The notes beneath the pieces are model-generated. The model was given only the letters and a program-made list of their open reading frames with translations, searched no databases and was not told the origin of the DNA. Of a stretch of 64,000 nt of DNA, positions 9,329 through 17,826 are shown one piece after another. Position 1 is the stretch's first letter. Each line of letters begins with the position of its first letter. The stretch covers positions 1,550,001-1,614,000 of the forward strand of contig NC_022080.4 of the NCBI RefSeq assembly GCF_000445995.2, written 5' to 3'. The translations under genes were made by a program, and so were the position numbers. The DNA is from Geobacillus genomosp. 3 (lineage in GTDB: Bacteria; Bacillota; Bacilli; Bacillales; Anoxybacillaceae).

Positions 9329-9763
9329 TTGATAGCCGAGTGGATGGTGCGCTGCGAGGCGAGCGAGGAGGCGATTGCATTTTGCGATCTGATCGCAGAG
9401 CAAGCCGCCTGGTTATTTGCTGTCCGCGATGCCGAATTGTTTGTGCTGGCGGTGCATGAGGCGGTAGTTAATGCCGTCAAAGCCGTCCGGCAGGCGGGAT
9501 TGGAAGAGGGGGTCGTTTCGTTGTCTTTTTCTATGACAGACGATGAAGTGACGGTGGCGGTCGAGGATGACGGCGGCGGCATCCCACAGGAAACGATGGA
9601 ACAACTCGGCGGAAAAACGCTCGCCGATGTGCTTCTCGCTGAATCGGGGCGCGGACTATTGCTTATTCATGAAATTATGGACGCGACGGCTTTAGTGGAG
9701 CGGGCAGGCGGGCGGCGGGTGCTGGTGATGAAAATGCAAAGAGCGCAACATAGACCGTTTTAG
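9329..9763 (+). CDS. RsbW-like anti-sigma/serine kinase (HATPase_c)
   Basis: 144 residues, a stand-alone GHKL ATPase domain. The N box is HEAVVNAVKAV, the G1 box EDDGGGIP and the G2 box SGRGLLLI, as in RsbW/SpoIIAB. It should phosphorylate the Ser of the STAS protein encoded 61 bases downstream and hold an unknown partner when that Ser is phosphorylated. TTG 9329 is preferred because GGTGGGAG lies seven bases upstream; the longer GTG start at 9317 is that ribosome site itself and directly follows the phosphatase stop codon. Confidence 0.85.
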   Translation: MIAEWMVRCEASEEAIAFCDLIAEQAAWLFAVRDAELFVLAVHEAVVNAVKAVRQAGLEEGVVSLSFSMTDDEVTVAVEDDGGGIPQETMEQLGGKTLADVLLAESGRGLLLIHEIMDATALVERAGGRRVLVMKMQRAQHRPF

Positions 9764-9824
9764 CCGGCGTCTCGGTGAACGCGGGCAGCGGGGGTGGGGC
9801 ATGGCTGGTCAACGATAGGGGGAT

Positions 9825-10253
9825 ATGATGAAACAGCATCGGTTGTCGTTTGAACTTGAAATGGTTACGGAGTCTGCATACGAGTGCATTAAGCTGACCG
9901 GGCGGCTCGCTTATGATACACAGCTTGCCGCGGAACAAAAACTGGCGATGGCGGCAGTTGCCGTCAAACGCCGCCTTGTTTTGATCGATGTCAGCGGCCT
10001 CCAATTTTTGGACAGCACCGGGTTGGCGCTTCTTGTCCGCTTTTTCAAGCAAGTGGTCAGCGCCAGCCGGGCCATGGCCATGATCGTCCGGGATAATGCT
10101 GTGTTAGAAAAGATTTTGCTCATTGCCAAGCTTGACCGGCTATTGCCAATCGTTGCCGATGAGCAGCAGCTGCTGTCGCTCCCCCCGCTGCGCTTACCGG
10201 ATTCAGTCGGCCAAGAGGAGCTCTATTCGGCATGGCGGCAATGTCAACTGTAG
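9825..10253 (+). CDS. STAS-domain anti-sigma-factor antagonist (RsbV-like)
   Basis: 142 residues. The STAS fold carries the phosphorylation motif LDSTGLALL, whose Ser is the target of RsbW-type kinases and PP2C phosphatases. About 30 residues extend beyond the usual RsbV length (about 110); the tail ends EELYSAWRQCQL. Start ATG 9825 or the adjacent ATG 9828, both served by AGGGGGAT. With the two upstream genes it makes a complete partner-switching circuit. The protein finally released by the kinase is not encoded next to it. Confidence 0.87.
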   Translation: MMKQHRLSFELEMVTESAYECIKLTGRLAYDTQLAAEQKLAMAAVAVKRRLVLIDVSGLQFLDSTGLALLVRFFKQVVSASRAMAMIVRDNAVLEKILLIAKLDRLLPIVADEQQLLSLPPLRLPDSVGQEELYSAWRQCQL

Positions 10254-10276
10254 ACAAGTCTCGTTGGAGCGGAGTG

Positions 10277-10330
10277 GTGACAAAAGAGATGGCCCGGCAG
10301 TGTTACAACCGCTGTTGGGCTAACTGTTGA
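10277..10330 (+). CDS. Putative 17-residue regulatory leader peptide
   Basis: GTG 10277 opens a frame MTKEMARQCYNRCWANC ending at TGA 10328-10330, with GGAGCGGA (10266-10273) upstream. The codons from Ala6 on lie over the hairpin 10292-10320, and a terminator follows 27 bases after the stop. The arrangement is that of leader peptides controlling antibiotic-resistance transporters (the bmrB-bmrCD case in B. subtilis). No homology is claimed for the peptide; support is position, ribosome site and RNA folding. Confidence 0.5.
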   Translation: MTKEMARQCYNRCWANC

Positions 10331-10393
10331 CGGGCAGCGCACGTTGGCGCTGCGAGACCCCGAGCGGCCATGACCGTCCGTTCGGGGTTTTTT
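10292..10393 (+). promoter_or_regulatory. Transcription attenuator upstream of ABC exporter
   Basis: Three hairpins in a row: GCCCGGCAG (10292-10300) with CTGTTGGGC (10312-10320), allowing G-U pairs; GCAGCGC (10334-10340) with GCGCTGC (10347-10353); and the terminator ACCCCGAGCGG (10357-10367) with CCGTTCGGGGT (10378-10388) plus a T-run to 10393. Bases 10309-10319 (CCGCT, two bulged bases, TGGG) can instead pair with 10359-10367, the 5' arm of the terminator. Stalling of a ribosome on the leader peptide would free that strand and allow read-through into the exporter genes. The switching is inferred from pairing, not measured. Confidence 0.6.
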
Positions 10394-10526
10394 GTTCATA
10401 TGGCAAACAAGTTCTAAAGGCGCTACCGTTGTCAAAGAAATGTTTCGAGTTTAGAATAAAACTAGAAATGAAGGAAAGAGAAGGCTCGGCACCGCGGTCG
10501 GAACAGGGAGAGGAGAGTGGCGCAAC

Positions 10527-12263
10527 GTGCGGCGAGTGCTTGTTTATTTGCGGCCGTACCGGAGATGGATGGCCTTAGCCTGGCTATTCATGTTGACAGA
10601 GCTGGCGATTGAACTTTGGCAGCCGCTACTGATGGGGAAAATCATTGATGATGGGGTGATGAAACGGGACATCACCGCCATTTTCACTTGGGGTGCCGTC
10701 ATGTTTGGCGCTTCGCTGTTGGCGTTTGTTGCCGGCATCGCCAACTCATTTGCCGCTGCTTACGTCGGGCAAGAATACGGCTTTGCACTGCGGACGGCGC
10801 TGTTTGCGAACATTCAGTCGCTGTCATTGGCGCGCATTGAACAGCTGTCGGCGGCTTCACTCATTACCCGGATGACAAACGATGTCACACAGGTGCAAAA
10901 CATGCTGTTTATGAGTTTGCGCATTGCCTTGCGCGCCCCGCTTCTCGTCGTCTTTGGCGTCGGGATGGCGTTCGTCGTCCATCCCCGTCTAGCGTTTATT
11001 TTGGCAGTGGCTGTTCCGCTTTCGGCCGCTTTTTTATTGTGGGTGATGAAAAAGGCGGTGTCGTCGTTTTCCGCCGTTCAGCGGGCGTTAGACCGCGTCA
11101 ACGGTGTAATGCGCGAAAATTTGGCCGGTATGCGCCTCATTAAGGCGTGGATGCGGGGAACGTACGAGCAGCAGCGGTTTGCCGCGGCAAACGATGCACT
11201 GATGCAGCAGACAATGGGGGTGCTCCGTCTCGTCGAGACGATTGCGCCGGTAGTATTGTTTGTCATGAACGCGGCCATCGTCGCGGTTCTGTTTTTTGGC
11301 CGCCTCGATGTCGAGTCCGGGACGGCGAGCGCCGGGCAGGTCGTTGCCGTTGTCAACTATGCGACGAGGGCGACGGCGGCGTTATCGATGTTTACCTTCA
11401 TTGCGATGGCATTGTCGCGGGCGCGGGCCTCAGCCGCCCGCCTTGCCGAACTGCTTGACGCGCCGAGAGAGCGAAACGGGACGGGCGAGACGGACGGACT
11501 GACTGTCCGGTGCGGTGAAATTCGGTTTGAACACGTTTCGTTCCGTTATCCGGACAGCGGGCATGACGCCCTTTCCGACGTATCGTTTGTCATCCGTCCG
11601 CAAGAGACGGCGGCGATTTTAGGGGCGACCGGATCCGGGAAATCGACGCTTCTTCAGCTCATTCCCCGCTTGTATGTGCCAAGCGCCGGACGGGTGTTGA
11701 TTGACGGCATTGATGTGCGCGAATTCTCGGCAGCAAAGCTGCGGATGGCTGTCCGTTTCGTTCCTCAGGAAGTGCTGCTATTCTCCGGCACGATCGCCGA
11801 TAATCTCCGCTTTGGCAAAGCGGAAGCGGCGATGGAGGAGCTTGTTGCGGCGGCGGCCGATGCGCAAATCCACGACACGATCGCTCGATTTCCGGACGGG
11901 TATGACGCTGTAGTTGGTCAAAAAGGCGTCAATTTATCGGGCGGGCAAAAGCAGCGGCTGTCGATCGCCCGCGCGTTAGTCGGCAACCCGTGTATTTTGC
12001 TTTTGGATGACAGTACGAGCGCGCTCGATGCGGCGACGGAGGCGAAGTTGCTCGCCGCATTGCGGCGGCATGCGTGCACGACCGTGATGGTGACGCAAAA
12101 AGTGAGCACGGCGATGGCGGCCGATACGATCTTGCTTTTGGAGGACGGCCGGTTAATCGCCCAAGGAAGCCACGAGCAGTTACTGGCGACAAGCGAACTG
12201 TACCGGCGAATTGTCGCCACGCAAGAAGGAAAGAGGGGATCAAGCAATGTCACTACGGCATAG
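10527..12263 (+). CDS. ABC exporter half-transporter with degenerate ATP site (YfiB/BmrC-like)
   Basis: 578 residues: a six-helix type IV exporter membrane domain (about 10-310), then an NBD with Walker A GATGSGKST, signature NLSGGQKQRL and Walker B CILLLDDSTSALD. The catalytic Glu after Walker B is Asp, and the H-loop His is Gln (VTQKVS), the signature of the inactive site in heterodimeric multidrug exporters such as BmrCD or TM287/288. It must pair with the canonical subunit encoded by the overlapping next gene. GTG 10527 follows AGGGAGAGGAGAG. Sizes (578/599) match YfiB/YfiC of B. subtilis (about 573/604) better than BmrC/BmrD (585/673). Probably induced through the attenuator upstream. 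Confidence 0.9.
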   Translation: MRRVLVYLRPYRRWMALAWLFMLTELAIELWQPLLMGKIIDDGVMKRDITAIFTWGAVMFGASLLAFVAGIANSFAAAYVGQEYGFALRTALFANIQSLSLARIEQLSAASLITRMTNDVTQVQNMLFMSLRIALRAPLLVVFGVGMAFVVHPRLAFILAVAVPLSAAFLLWVMKKAVSSFSAVQRALDRVNGVMRENLAGMRLIKAWMRGTYEQQRFAAANDALMQQTMGVLRLVETIAPVVLFVMNAAIVAVLFFGRLDVESGTASAGQVVAVVNYATRATAALSMFTFIAMALSRARASAARLAELLDAPRERNGTGETDGLTVRCGEIRFEHVSFRYPDSGHDALSDVSFVIRPQETAAILGATGSGKSTLLQLIPRLYVPSAGRVLIDGIDVREFSAAKLRMAVRFVPQEVLLFSGTIADNLRFGKAEAAMEELVAAAADAQIHDTIARFPDGYDAVVGQKGVNLSGGQKQRLSIARALVGNPCILLLDDSTSALDAATEAKLLAALRRHACTTVMVTQKVSTAMAADTILLLEDGRLIAQGSHEQLLATSELYRRIVATQEGKRGSSNVTTA

Positions 12264-14046
12264 CCATCACGGAGCACATCTTAGGGGGAAGCAGCGGGCG
12301 AAAAACAGCGTCGGCACATTGCGGCGGCTTTGGGCGTTTATCGCCCCACAGAGGCGGAAGCTGCTCGCGGCGGTGGCGATGGTGGTCGCAAGCTCGGCGT
12401 TGACGCTTGCCGGCCCGTACGTGATTGGCCGCGCAGTCGATTTGTATATCGTTGAGCAGAAAACGGACGGCTTTGCCGGGATGTTGCTTTTGTTGCTGGC
12501 GATTTATGCCGCCCTTGGCACAGCGACGTTTTTGCAAAACTATTGGATGGTCGACGTCGCCCAACGGACGGTGCATGCGATTAGAACGCGGCTGTTTCGC
12601 CATTTTCATGAGCTGCCGATTTCCTTTTTTGACCGCCGTCAGCAAGGTGAATTAATGAGCCGCATTACAAACGATATCGATAATATGAGCCAGACGTTTA
12701 ACAGCACGGTTATCCAGGTGATTGCAAGCACGCTGACGCTCATCGGCGCGATGGCGGTGATGGTTTCGCTTAGTGTCGCTTTGACGGTCGTAACGTTCGC
12801 CGTCGTTCCGCTCATGTATGCCGGGATGCGCTGGATCACAAACCGGACGCAAAAGCGCTTCCGTGAGCAGCAGCGCGCGCTTGGCGAGATGAACGGCTTT
12901 ATTGAAGAAGTTATTTCCGGCCAAAAAGTCGTGAAGCTGTTTTCCCAGGAAGAGCGCGTGGAAGCGGAACTGGCACGCAAAAACGCCGAGCTGAAACAAG
13001 CCGGGTTTTGGGCGCAAACGTATTCCGGTTTCATTCCGAAGTTGATGAACTTTTTAAACAACTTGAGTTTTGCGCTCATTGCCGGCATCGGCGGATGGCT
13101 TGCAGCGAAGGGAACCGTGTCAGTCGGAACGATCGTCGTATTTGTTGAATATGCCCGCCAGTTTACCCGCCCGCTCAACGACTTGGCGAACCAATGGAAC
13201 ACCCTGTTGTCCGCGTTGGCTGGTGCGGAGCGGGTGTTGGAAATTCTCGATGTGCCGAACGAAGCGGAAGATGAACAAGGGGCGGAGGCGCTTGACCGGC
13301 TTGACGGGCGCATTGAATTTCGCGATGTCGTGTTTTCATATGACAAGCGGCGTCCTGCCCTTGTTGGCGTGACGTTTTCCGTCTCACCGGGGGAGACGGT
13401 CGCGCTCGTCGGTCCGACCGGAGCCGGCAAAACGACCGTATTGCAGCTCCTGACCCGCTTTTACGATCCGGATGAAGGCGTCATTTTGATCGACGGCCGC
13501 GACAGCCGGACGATCAAGCGGGCAAGCTTGCGCCGGCATATGGCGTTTGTGCTTCAGGATACGTTTTTATTTGCCGGGACGATTCGTGACAACATTCGCT
13601 ATGGGCGGCTTGAGGCGACGGATGAAGAAGTGGAGGAAGCGGCCCGCAAGGCAAACGCCCATTCCTTTATTATGAAGCTGCCGAACGGTTATGACACCGT
13701 CTTGACGTCCGGGGGCGGCGGGATTAGCCAAGGGCAGCGGCAGCTGTTGGCCATCGCCCGGGCGATGATCGCCGATCCGGCGGTATTGATTTTGGATGAA
13801 GCGACGAGCAACATTGATACGGTGACCGAGGTGCGCATCCAAGAGGCGCTGGCCCGGCTTATGAACGGGCGGACATGTTTTGTCATCGCCCATCGGCTGA
13901 ACACGATTCAAAACGCGGACCGCATTCTTGTGCTGAATGAAGGGAACGTGATCGAACAAGGAACGCACGAGGAGCTGCTGGCGGCCAAAGGGTTTTACTT
14001 CGAGCTGTATCGCCGTTACTGGGGGCGTGCGATGCAACAGGCATAG
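12247..14046 (+). CDS. ABC exporter half-transporter, catalytic subunit (YfiC/BmrD-like)
   Basis: 599 residues: a short basic N-terminus, six-helix exporter membrane domain (about 30-335), and an NBD with Walker A GPTGAGKTT, signature ISQGQRQ, Walker B VLILDEATSNID with the catalytic Glu, and H-loop IAHRLNT. It supplies the hydrolytic residues lacking in the partner at 10527-12263. ATG 12247 overlaps the partner gene by 17 bases and follows AAGAAGGAAAGAGGGG; an ATG at 12211 lacks a ribosome site. Likely role: drug or lipid-like substrate export; substrate not known. Confidence 0.9.
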   Translation: MSLRHSHHGAHLRGKQRAKNSVGTLRRLWAFIAPQRRKLLAAVAMVVASSALTLAGPYVIGRAVDLYIVEQKTDGFAGMLLLLLAIYAALGTATFLQNYWMVDVAQRTVHAIRTRLFRHFHELPISFFDRRQQGELMSRITNDIDNMSQTFNSTVIQVIASTLTLIGAMAVMVSLSVALTVVTFAVVPLMYAGMRWITNRTQKRFREQQRALGEMNGFIEEVISGQKVVKLFSQEERVEAELARKNAELKQAGFWAQTYSGFIPKLMNFLNNLSFALIAGIGGWLAAKGTVSVGTIVVFVEYARQFTRPLNDLANQWNTLLSALAGAERVLEILDVPNEAEDEQGAEALDRLDGRIEFRDVVFSYDKRRPALVGVTFSVSPGETVALVGPTGAGKTTVLQLLTRFYDPDEGVILIDGRDSRTIKRASLRRHMAFVLQDTFLFAGTIRDNIRYGRLEATDEEVEEAARKANAHSFIMKLPNGYDTVLTSGGGGISQGQRQLLAIARAMIADPAVLILDEATSNIDTVTEVRIQEALARLMNGRTCFVIAHRLNTIQNADRILVLNEGNVIEQGTHEELLAAKGFYFELYRRYWGRAMQQA

Positions 14047-14065
14047 AAGGAAGCCAAAACGAAAG

Positions 14066-14115
14066 AAACGGCGTCCGTCCATCGAGCCGAAGCCGGGGGG
14101 ACAGGACGCCGTTTT
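14066..14115 (+). terminator. Terminator of the ABC exporter operon
   Basis: An 11-bp stem, AAACGGCGTCC (14066-14076) with GGACGCCGTTT (14104-14114), with a long loop and a short T-run. It ends the exporter transcript before the convergent MOSC gene. Confidence 0.7.
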
Positions 14116-14155
14116 CCGCCATATGAAAGGCCGGCGGGGCGTCTGCTTCGGTGCG

Positions 14156-14803
14156 TTACGGCCGCGTCCGGGCCGTGAGCCGCTCGAACAATTCTTTGCG
14201 CCAGCTTGCGGATAAGGCGGGATGGCGGGCGATTTGCGCCATGGCTGCTACATTGCCGCGGTCATGATAGGAAATGCGGTTTATATAGGCGATCGACAGC
14301 GCCCCGGCCCCGCGCTCCATGAGAATAAGCGGCGCGCCCGGCTCGACGACGCCTTCTTGCAAGACGCGGAAATAAAACCCGCTTTTTCCTGTCTGACAGA
14401 CGGCCTTCGGCAAATCGGGAAGCTGGTGGCGGGCGGCCAATTTGAAGCACGGCTGGCGCGGCTGCGACACTTGCACGAGCGCCGTGCCGGCAGCGTAGAT
14501 GTCGCCAAGGCACGCATCGTCTTCTGTCAAGCCGGCGAGCGTCCAGTTTTCCCCGAAGGCGCCTGCGGCGAACGGGCGGCCGTATTGCTGCTCCCAATAG
14601 GGAAAATGGTCGGACGGATAGGCGCAAATCGCTTTATCCTCGCCGCCATGGTGGACGAGGTCGGCTTGTCCGTCACCGGTCAAGTTGAGCTTGCCGACGG
14701 CGATCGGCCCTTCCACCGGCGTTTTGTCAATGCCGGTCGCAATCGGACGGCCGTCCATGTTGAGGATTTTCGGCTTTCCGACGTTGATGGAAATGATCTT
14801 CAC
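14156..14803 (-). CDS. MOSC domain-containing protein (YiiM/YflK-like)
   Basis: 215 residues with the YiiM-type MOSC architecture: VHHGGEDKAICAYPSDHFPYW is the family hallmark, followed by GAFGENWTLAGL and the conserved Cys of RQPCFKLAAR. MOSC proteins carry or use molybdenum cofactor; YiiM-type proteins reduce N-hydroxylated bases such as 6-hydroxylaminopurine. The start is GTG 14803, with GGAGGTGAAAGC immediately upstream; a longer frame to 14866 runs into the upstream gene. It lies 4 bases after the flavin-dependent oxidoreductase stop, so the two are co-translated. Confidence 0.88.
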   Translation of the reverse strand: MKIISINVGKPKILNMDGRPIATGIDKTPVEGPIAVGKLNLTGDGQADLVHHGGEDKAICAYPSDHFPYWEQQYGRPFAAGAFGENWTLAGLTEDDACLGDIYAAGTALVQVSQPRQPCFKLAARHQLPDLPKAVCQTGKSGFYFRVLQEGVVEPGAPLILMERGAGALSIAYINRISYHDRGNVAAMAQIARHPALSASWRKELFERLTARTRP

Positions 14804-14807
14804 GCTT

Positions 14808-15812
14808 TCACCTCCATACCGCCTCGGCGATGAGCCGGAAGGAGGCGAGCTTGTCGTTGAAATCATATGTAATCGTCACCAGCATGATTTCTTCTGTTTC
14901 ATACGCTTCACTCAGCCGGTATAGCTGATCTTTGATGCGCGCCGGGCTGCCGACGATCATCCGCCGCCGGTTGTCTTCCACCCGTTTGCGCTCATACGGG
15001 CTGTACGGATACGCAGCCGCTTTTTCCGGGCTTGGCGTGCCGTTGACCGCCATTCCTTGCTCGATCATCAAGAGCGTTAAATCAAGGCTGCCGGCGATCC
15101 ATTCCGCTTTTTCATCCGTTTCGGCGCAAATCGCAAACACGGCGACCATTCCGCGCGGCTCGGCCAAATACGGCGATGGAACAAACCGGTCGCGGTACAG
15201 CCGCATATAATGTTCGCCGCCTTCCCCGTTGATAAACAGGGCGAACACGTACGGCAACCCTTTGTCGGCTGCCAGCTTCGCCGTTTCCGAACTGGAGCCG
15301 AGCAGCCATAATTCCGGCGGGGACTGCACGATCGGCGTCGCTTTCACGCCATACAGCGGATGAACCGGCGGCAAGGCGTCATACAAATAGCCAAGCAAAT
15401 CGTCAAGTTGCTCCGGGTAGCGGTCAACCGGACGCCGTCTGTCGCCTTGCAACGCGATTGTCGCCCGCGGCATCCCGCCTGGCGCCCGCCCAACGCCAAG
15501 ATCGACGCGACCGGGATGAAGGCCGGCAAGCACATGGAAGTTTTCCGCCACTTTATACGGGCTGTAATGCGGCAGCATCACGCCGCCTGAGCCGATGCGG
15601 ATCGTCGCTGTTTTCGCCCCGATATGGCCGAGCAACACTTCTGGGGACGAACCGGCAAGGCTGTTCGTATCGTGGTGTTCGGACACCCAAAACCGCTTGT
15701 AGCCGAGCTGTTCAACATGCTGAGCGAGCTTGACGGTGTTCTCGAGCGCTTCTTCCGCCGTCATGCCTTCCGCGATCGGCGACTGGTCGAGGACGCTCAG
15801 TTGCAGCGCCAT
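14808..15812 (-). CDS. LLM class flavin-dependent oxidoreductase (luciferase-like)
   Basis: 334 residues, a TIM-barrel bacterial luciferase-like monooxygenase of the group 1 alkanal-monooxygenase-like type. It opens with LSVLDQSPIAEGMTAEEAL, then WVSEHHDTNSLAGSSPEVL and IRIGSGGVMLPHYSPYKVAE (flavin-site region) and GRAPGGMPRA, all typical of the YceB-like branch. FMN/F420-type cofactor use cannot be told apart here, but Bacillaceae members use FMN. Start ATG 15812 with AAAGGAGGAA upstream on the minus strand. Co-transcribed with the MOSC gene; no substrate can be inferred. Confidence 0.88.
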   Translation of the reverse strand: MALQLSVLDQSPIAEGMTAEEALENTVKLAQHVEQLGYKRFWVSEHHDTNSLAGSSPEVLLGHIGAKTATIRIGSGGVMLPHYSPYKVAENFHVLAGLHPGRVDLGVGRAPGGMPRATIALQGDRRRPVDRYPEQLDDLLGYLYDALPPVHPLYGVKATPIVQSPPELWLLGSSSETAKLAADKGLPYVFALFINGEGGEHYMRLYRDRFVPSPYLAEPRGMVAVFAICAETDEKAEWIAGSLDLTLLMIEQGMAVNGTPSPEKAAAYPYSPYERKRVEDNRRRMIVGSPARIKDQLYRLSEAYETEEIMLVTITYDFNDKLASFRLIAEAVWR

Positions 15813-15914
15813 TGCGATTCCTCCTTTTTCCGCCGTAGCGGTGGAAAAAATGGTTAGTTTCTATTATGCGCTGTTTTATTGCGATTTGTCCATTCATTTG
15901 CCCACCTGCTCAGC

Positions 15915-15942
15915 AAAAACCGATCCGCTACCGGCGGATCGG
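15915..15942 (-). terminator. Terminator of the coiled-coil gene
   Basis: CCGATCCGC (15920-15928) pairs with GCGGATCGG (15934-15942) around a 5-base loop; on the minus strand the stem is followed by five T (15915-15919). Confidence 0.8.
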
Positions 15943-15968
15943 CTAATCTCATCAAGATGCTTGGCAGT

Positions 15969-16943
15969 TCACAGGCTGACCGACTGTTTTTGCTCGGCCG
16001 TCTGGCGGTCGGCTTTTGGGTTGCGCTTAGGAAAAAAGGAATGAAACAGCTGCCTAACGCTGTCGACGATGAATGAACACCGTTCATACAACGCTTCCTT
16101 TAAGCTGTCGAGCTGGCGGGTGACTTTGTATTGCGCTGCCTCTTGCGCTTCAAGCCGTTCGATGACCGTCTCGTGGAACACGTGCTGAAGCTCGAACTGT
16201 TCCATCAACTTTTGGTACAATTGTTCCTGCCCTTCGAGGCGGACGGCCATTCCTTCCGCCAGCTGTTCGCGCTCGGCCGTCCGCTGCTCGAGCCGGCGCA
16301 TCGCTTCGCTTTGTACGGTGAGCGATTCAATGACGGCTTGCTGTGCCGCCTCTTCCTTGGCCAGTCGCTCCTCCCACAGTGATTGCCGCTTTTCCTCCCG
16401 CTCCTGCTGGGCGGTGATCGACCGTTCGAGACGCCCGAGCATTTCGGTCAGCGCGGCCTGCTCCGCCTGTGCTTCCATAAGCAACCGCTCCATGCGGGCG
16501 AGCGCTTCCGCCCACTGCCCGCCTTGCGCTTCTTGCTGTTTTTGCCTGGTTTCGGCCGCTTGCTGAAGAAAGTCCAACATGGCAGTGATCTCTTCGTAAT
16601 AGTTGGCCTGTGCTGTCTGTCCGGCTATCACCGTTTGTCCGAGCTCGGCCAGCGCGTCGGCAAGCTGTCCGCTTTGCTGCGCCCAGCCGGCAGCGATCGA
16701 CTGTTCGAAGCGGGCGAACACGTTCGCCATCTGTTCACGTTGTTCCGTTTGTTTTTTTCGCTCTTCTTCGATGGCGGCTTCAAGCTGGGTGAGCTTTTCT
16801 GCCAGCTGCCCGAACCATTGCTCTTGCTGCTCGAGCATTTGTTGTGCGGCCGTGCGGCGGTAATAAAACACCGGGTGGGATGCGGGCGGGGTGGCAGCCG
16901 GTTCGTACACGCGCGGGGTCATGTGTTTATTCATATAAATCAA
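15969..16943 (-). CDS. Long coiled-coil protein, unknown function
   Basis: 324 residues, almost entirely predicted alpha-helical coiled coil rich in Gln, Glu and Ala from about 30 to 280, with a basic C-terminal tail (SFFPKRNPKADRQ). No signal peptide or membrane segment. A heptad-like repeat with blocks such as LERSITAQQEREEKRQ suggests a rod-like oligomer. The start is TTG 16943, about 11 bases after AAAGGAGG; an ATG nine bases further in is too far from the ribosome site. It is a single-gene transcript with its own terminator. No family recognised. Confidence 0.7.
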   Translation of the reverse strand: MIYMNKHMTPRVYEPAATPPASHPVFYYRRTAAQQMLEQQEQWFGQLAEKLTQLEAAIEEERKKQTEQREQMANVFARFEQSIAAGWAQQSGQLADALAELGQTVIAGQTAQANYYEEITAMLDFLQQAAETRQKQQEAQGGQWAEALARMERLLMEAQAEQAALTEMLGRLERSITAQQEREEKRQSLWEERLAKEEAAQQAVIESLTVQSEAMRRLEQRTAEREQLAEGMAVRLEGQEQLYQKLMEQFELQHVFHETVIERLEAQEAAQYKVTRQLDSLKEALYERCSFIVDSVRQLFHSFFPKRNPKADRQTAEQKQSVSL

Positions 16944-17019
16944 TGGTGCAAACGCCTCCTTTCCGTTCGTCTATGTGGCATCATATGCCGGGCTGTGTGG
17001 TTCGGTTTGGGCGCCGCAT

Positions 17020-17049
17020 TTGTGGCGGACATCCGTCTTTTGATATAAT
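17020..17049 (+). promoter_or_regulatory. Sigma-A type promoter of the thioredoxin-like gene
   Basis: TTGTGG (17020-17025) and TATAAT (17044-17049) are 18 bases apart. The -10 overlaps an in-frame ATG at 17048, which therefore cannot be the translation start. Confidence 0.65.
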
Positions 17050-17080
17050 GGAAGAAAACGTTAGAGAAAGGGTGTTGTTG

Positions 17081-17644
17081 ATGCCAGCTGTCGAATCGAA
17101 CATGTTTCCGCTTGGCAAACAGGCGCCATCGTTTGCCCTCCCGAACGCCGTCGATGGCCGGCTTGTTCGCCTTGACGATGTGAAATCCGATGTGGCGACG
17201 GTCGTGATGTTTATTTGCAACCATTGTCCGTTTGTGAAACATGTCCAGCACGAGCTCGTCCGCTTGGCGAACGATTACATGCCCAAAGGGGTGTCGTTTG
17301 TCGCGATTAACGCCAATGACGCTGACCAATATCCGGACGATTCGCCGGAAAACATGAAAAAGGTGGCGGAAGAACTCGGCTATCCGTTTCCGTATTTGTA
17401 CGATGAGACGCAAGAGGTGGCGAAAGCGTACGACGCTGCTTGCACCCCGGACTTTTACATTTTCGACCGGGATCTGAAATGCGTCTACCGCGGCCAGTTG
17501 GACGACTCGCGTCCGAATAACGGCATCCCGGTCACCGGGGAGTCGATCCGCGCCGCGCTTGACGCTTTGCTTGAGGGCCGGCCGGTGTCGGAAAAGCAAA
17601 AACCGAGCATCGGCTGCAGCATTAAATGGAAACCGGCGTCTTAA
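17081..17644 (+). CDS. Thioredoxin-fold / peroxiredoxin-like protein
   Basis: 187 residues of the AhpC/TSA-like PRX_like1 family. FPLGKQAPSFALPNAVDG opens the fold; the redox site is VMFICNHCPFVKHVQ with a CxxC pair, and CTPDFYIFD is the cis-Pro region. Cytoplasmic, no signal peptide. Likely a thiol reductase or peroxidase of unknown partner. ATG 17081 is chosen over 17048 because the latter lies in the promoter; AGAAAGGGTG is its ribosome site. Single gene with its own promoter and terminator. Confidence 0.85.
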   Translation: MPAVESNMFPLGKQAPSFALPNAVDGRLVRLDDVKSDVATVVMFICNHCPFVKHVQHELVRLANDYMPKGVSFVAINANDADQYPDDSPENMKKVAEELGYPFPYLYDETQEVAKAYDAACTPDFYIFDRDLKCVYRGQLDDSRPNNGIPVTGESIRAALDALLEGRPVSEKQKPSIGCSIKWKPAS

Positions 17645-17783
17645 CGGCCGCGGTAGCGTCTTTCGGTAAGTGAATATTTCCATATTACTGTGGAAGCCAA
17701 CATCCTAGCCAATTTGCTTGACTTTCCGCGGCCAAACGGATATGATGAAAAAAGCGTCATTCGTTCGTTACGGAATCGTCACC

Positions 17784-17826
17784 GCCGTGCCGTTGGCTTG
17801 CGAGTGCAGCCGGCACGGCGTTTTTA
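17784..17826 (+). terminator. Terminator
   Basis: CGCCGTGCCG (17784-17793) pairs with CGGCACGGCG (17812-17821), followed by TTTTT. Ends the thioredoxin-like transcript. Confidence 0.8.
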
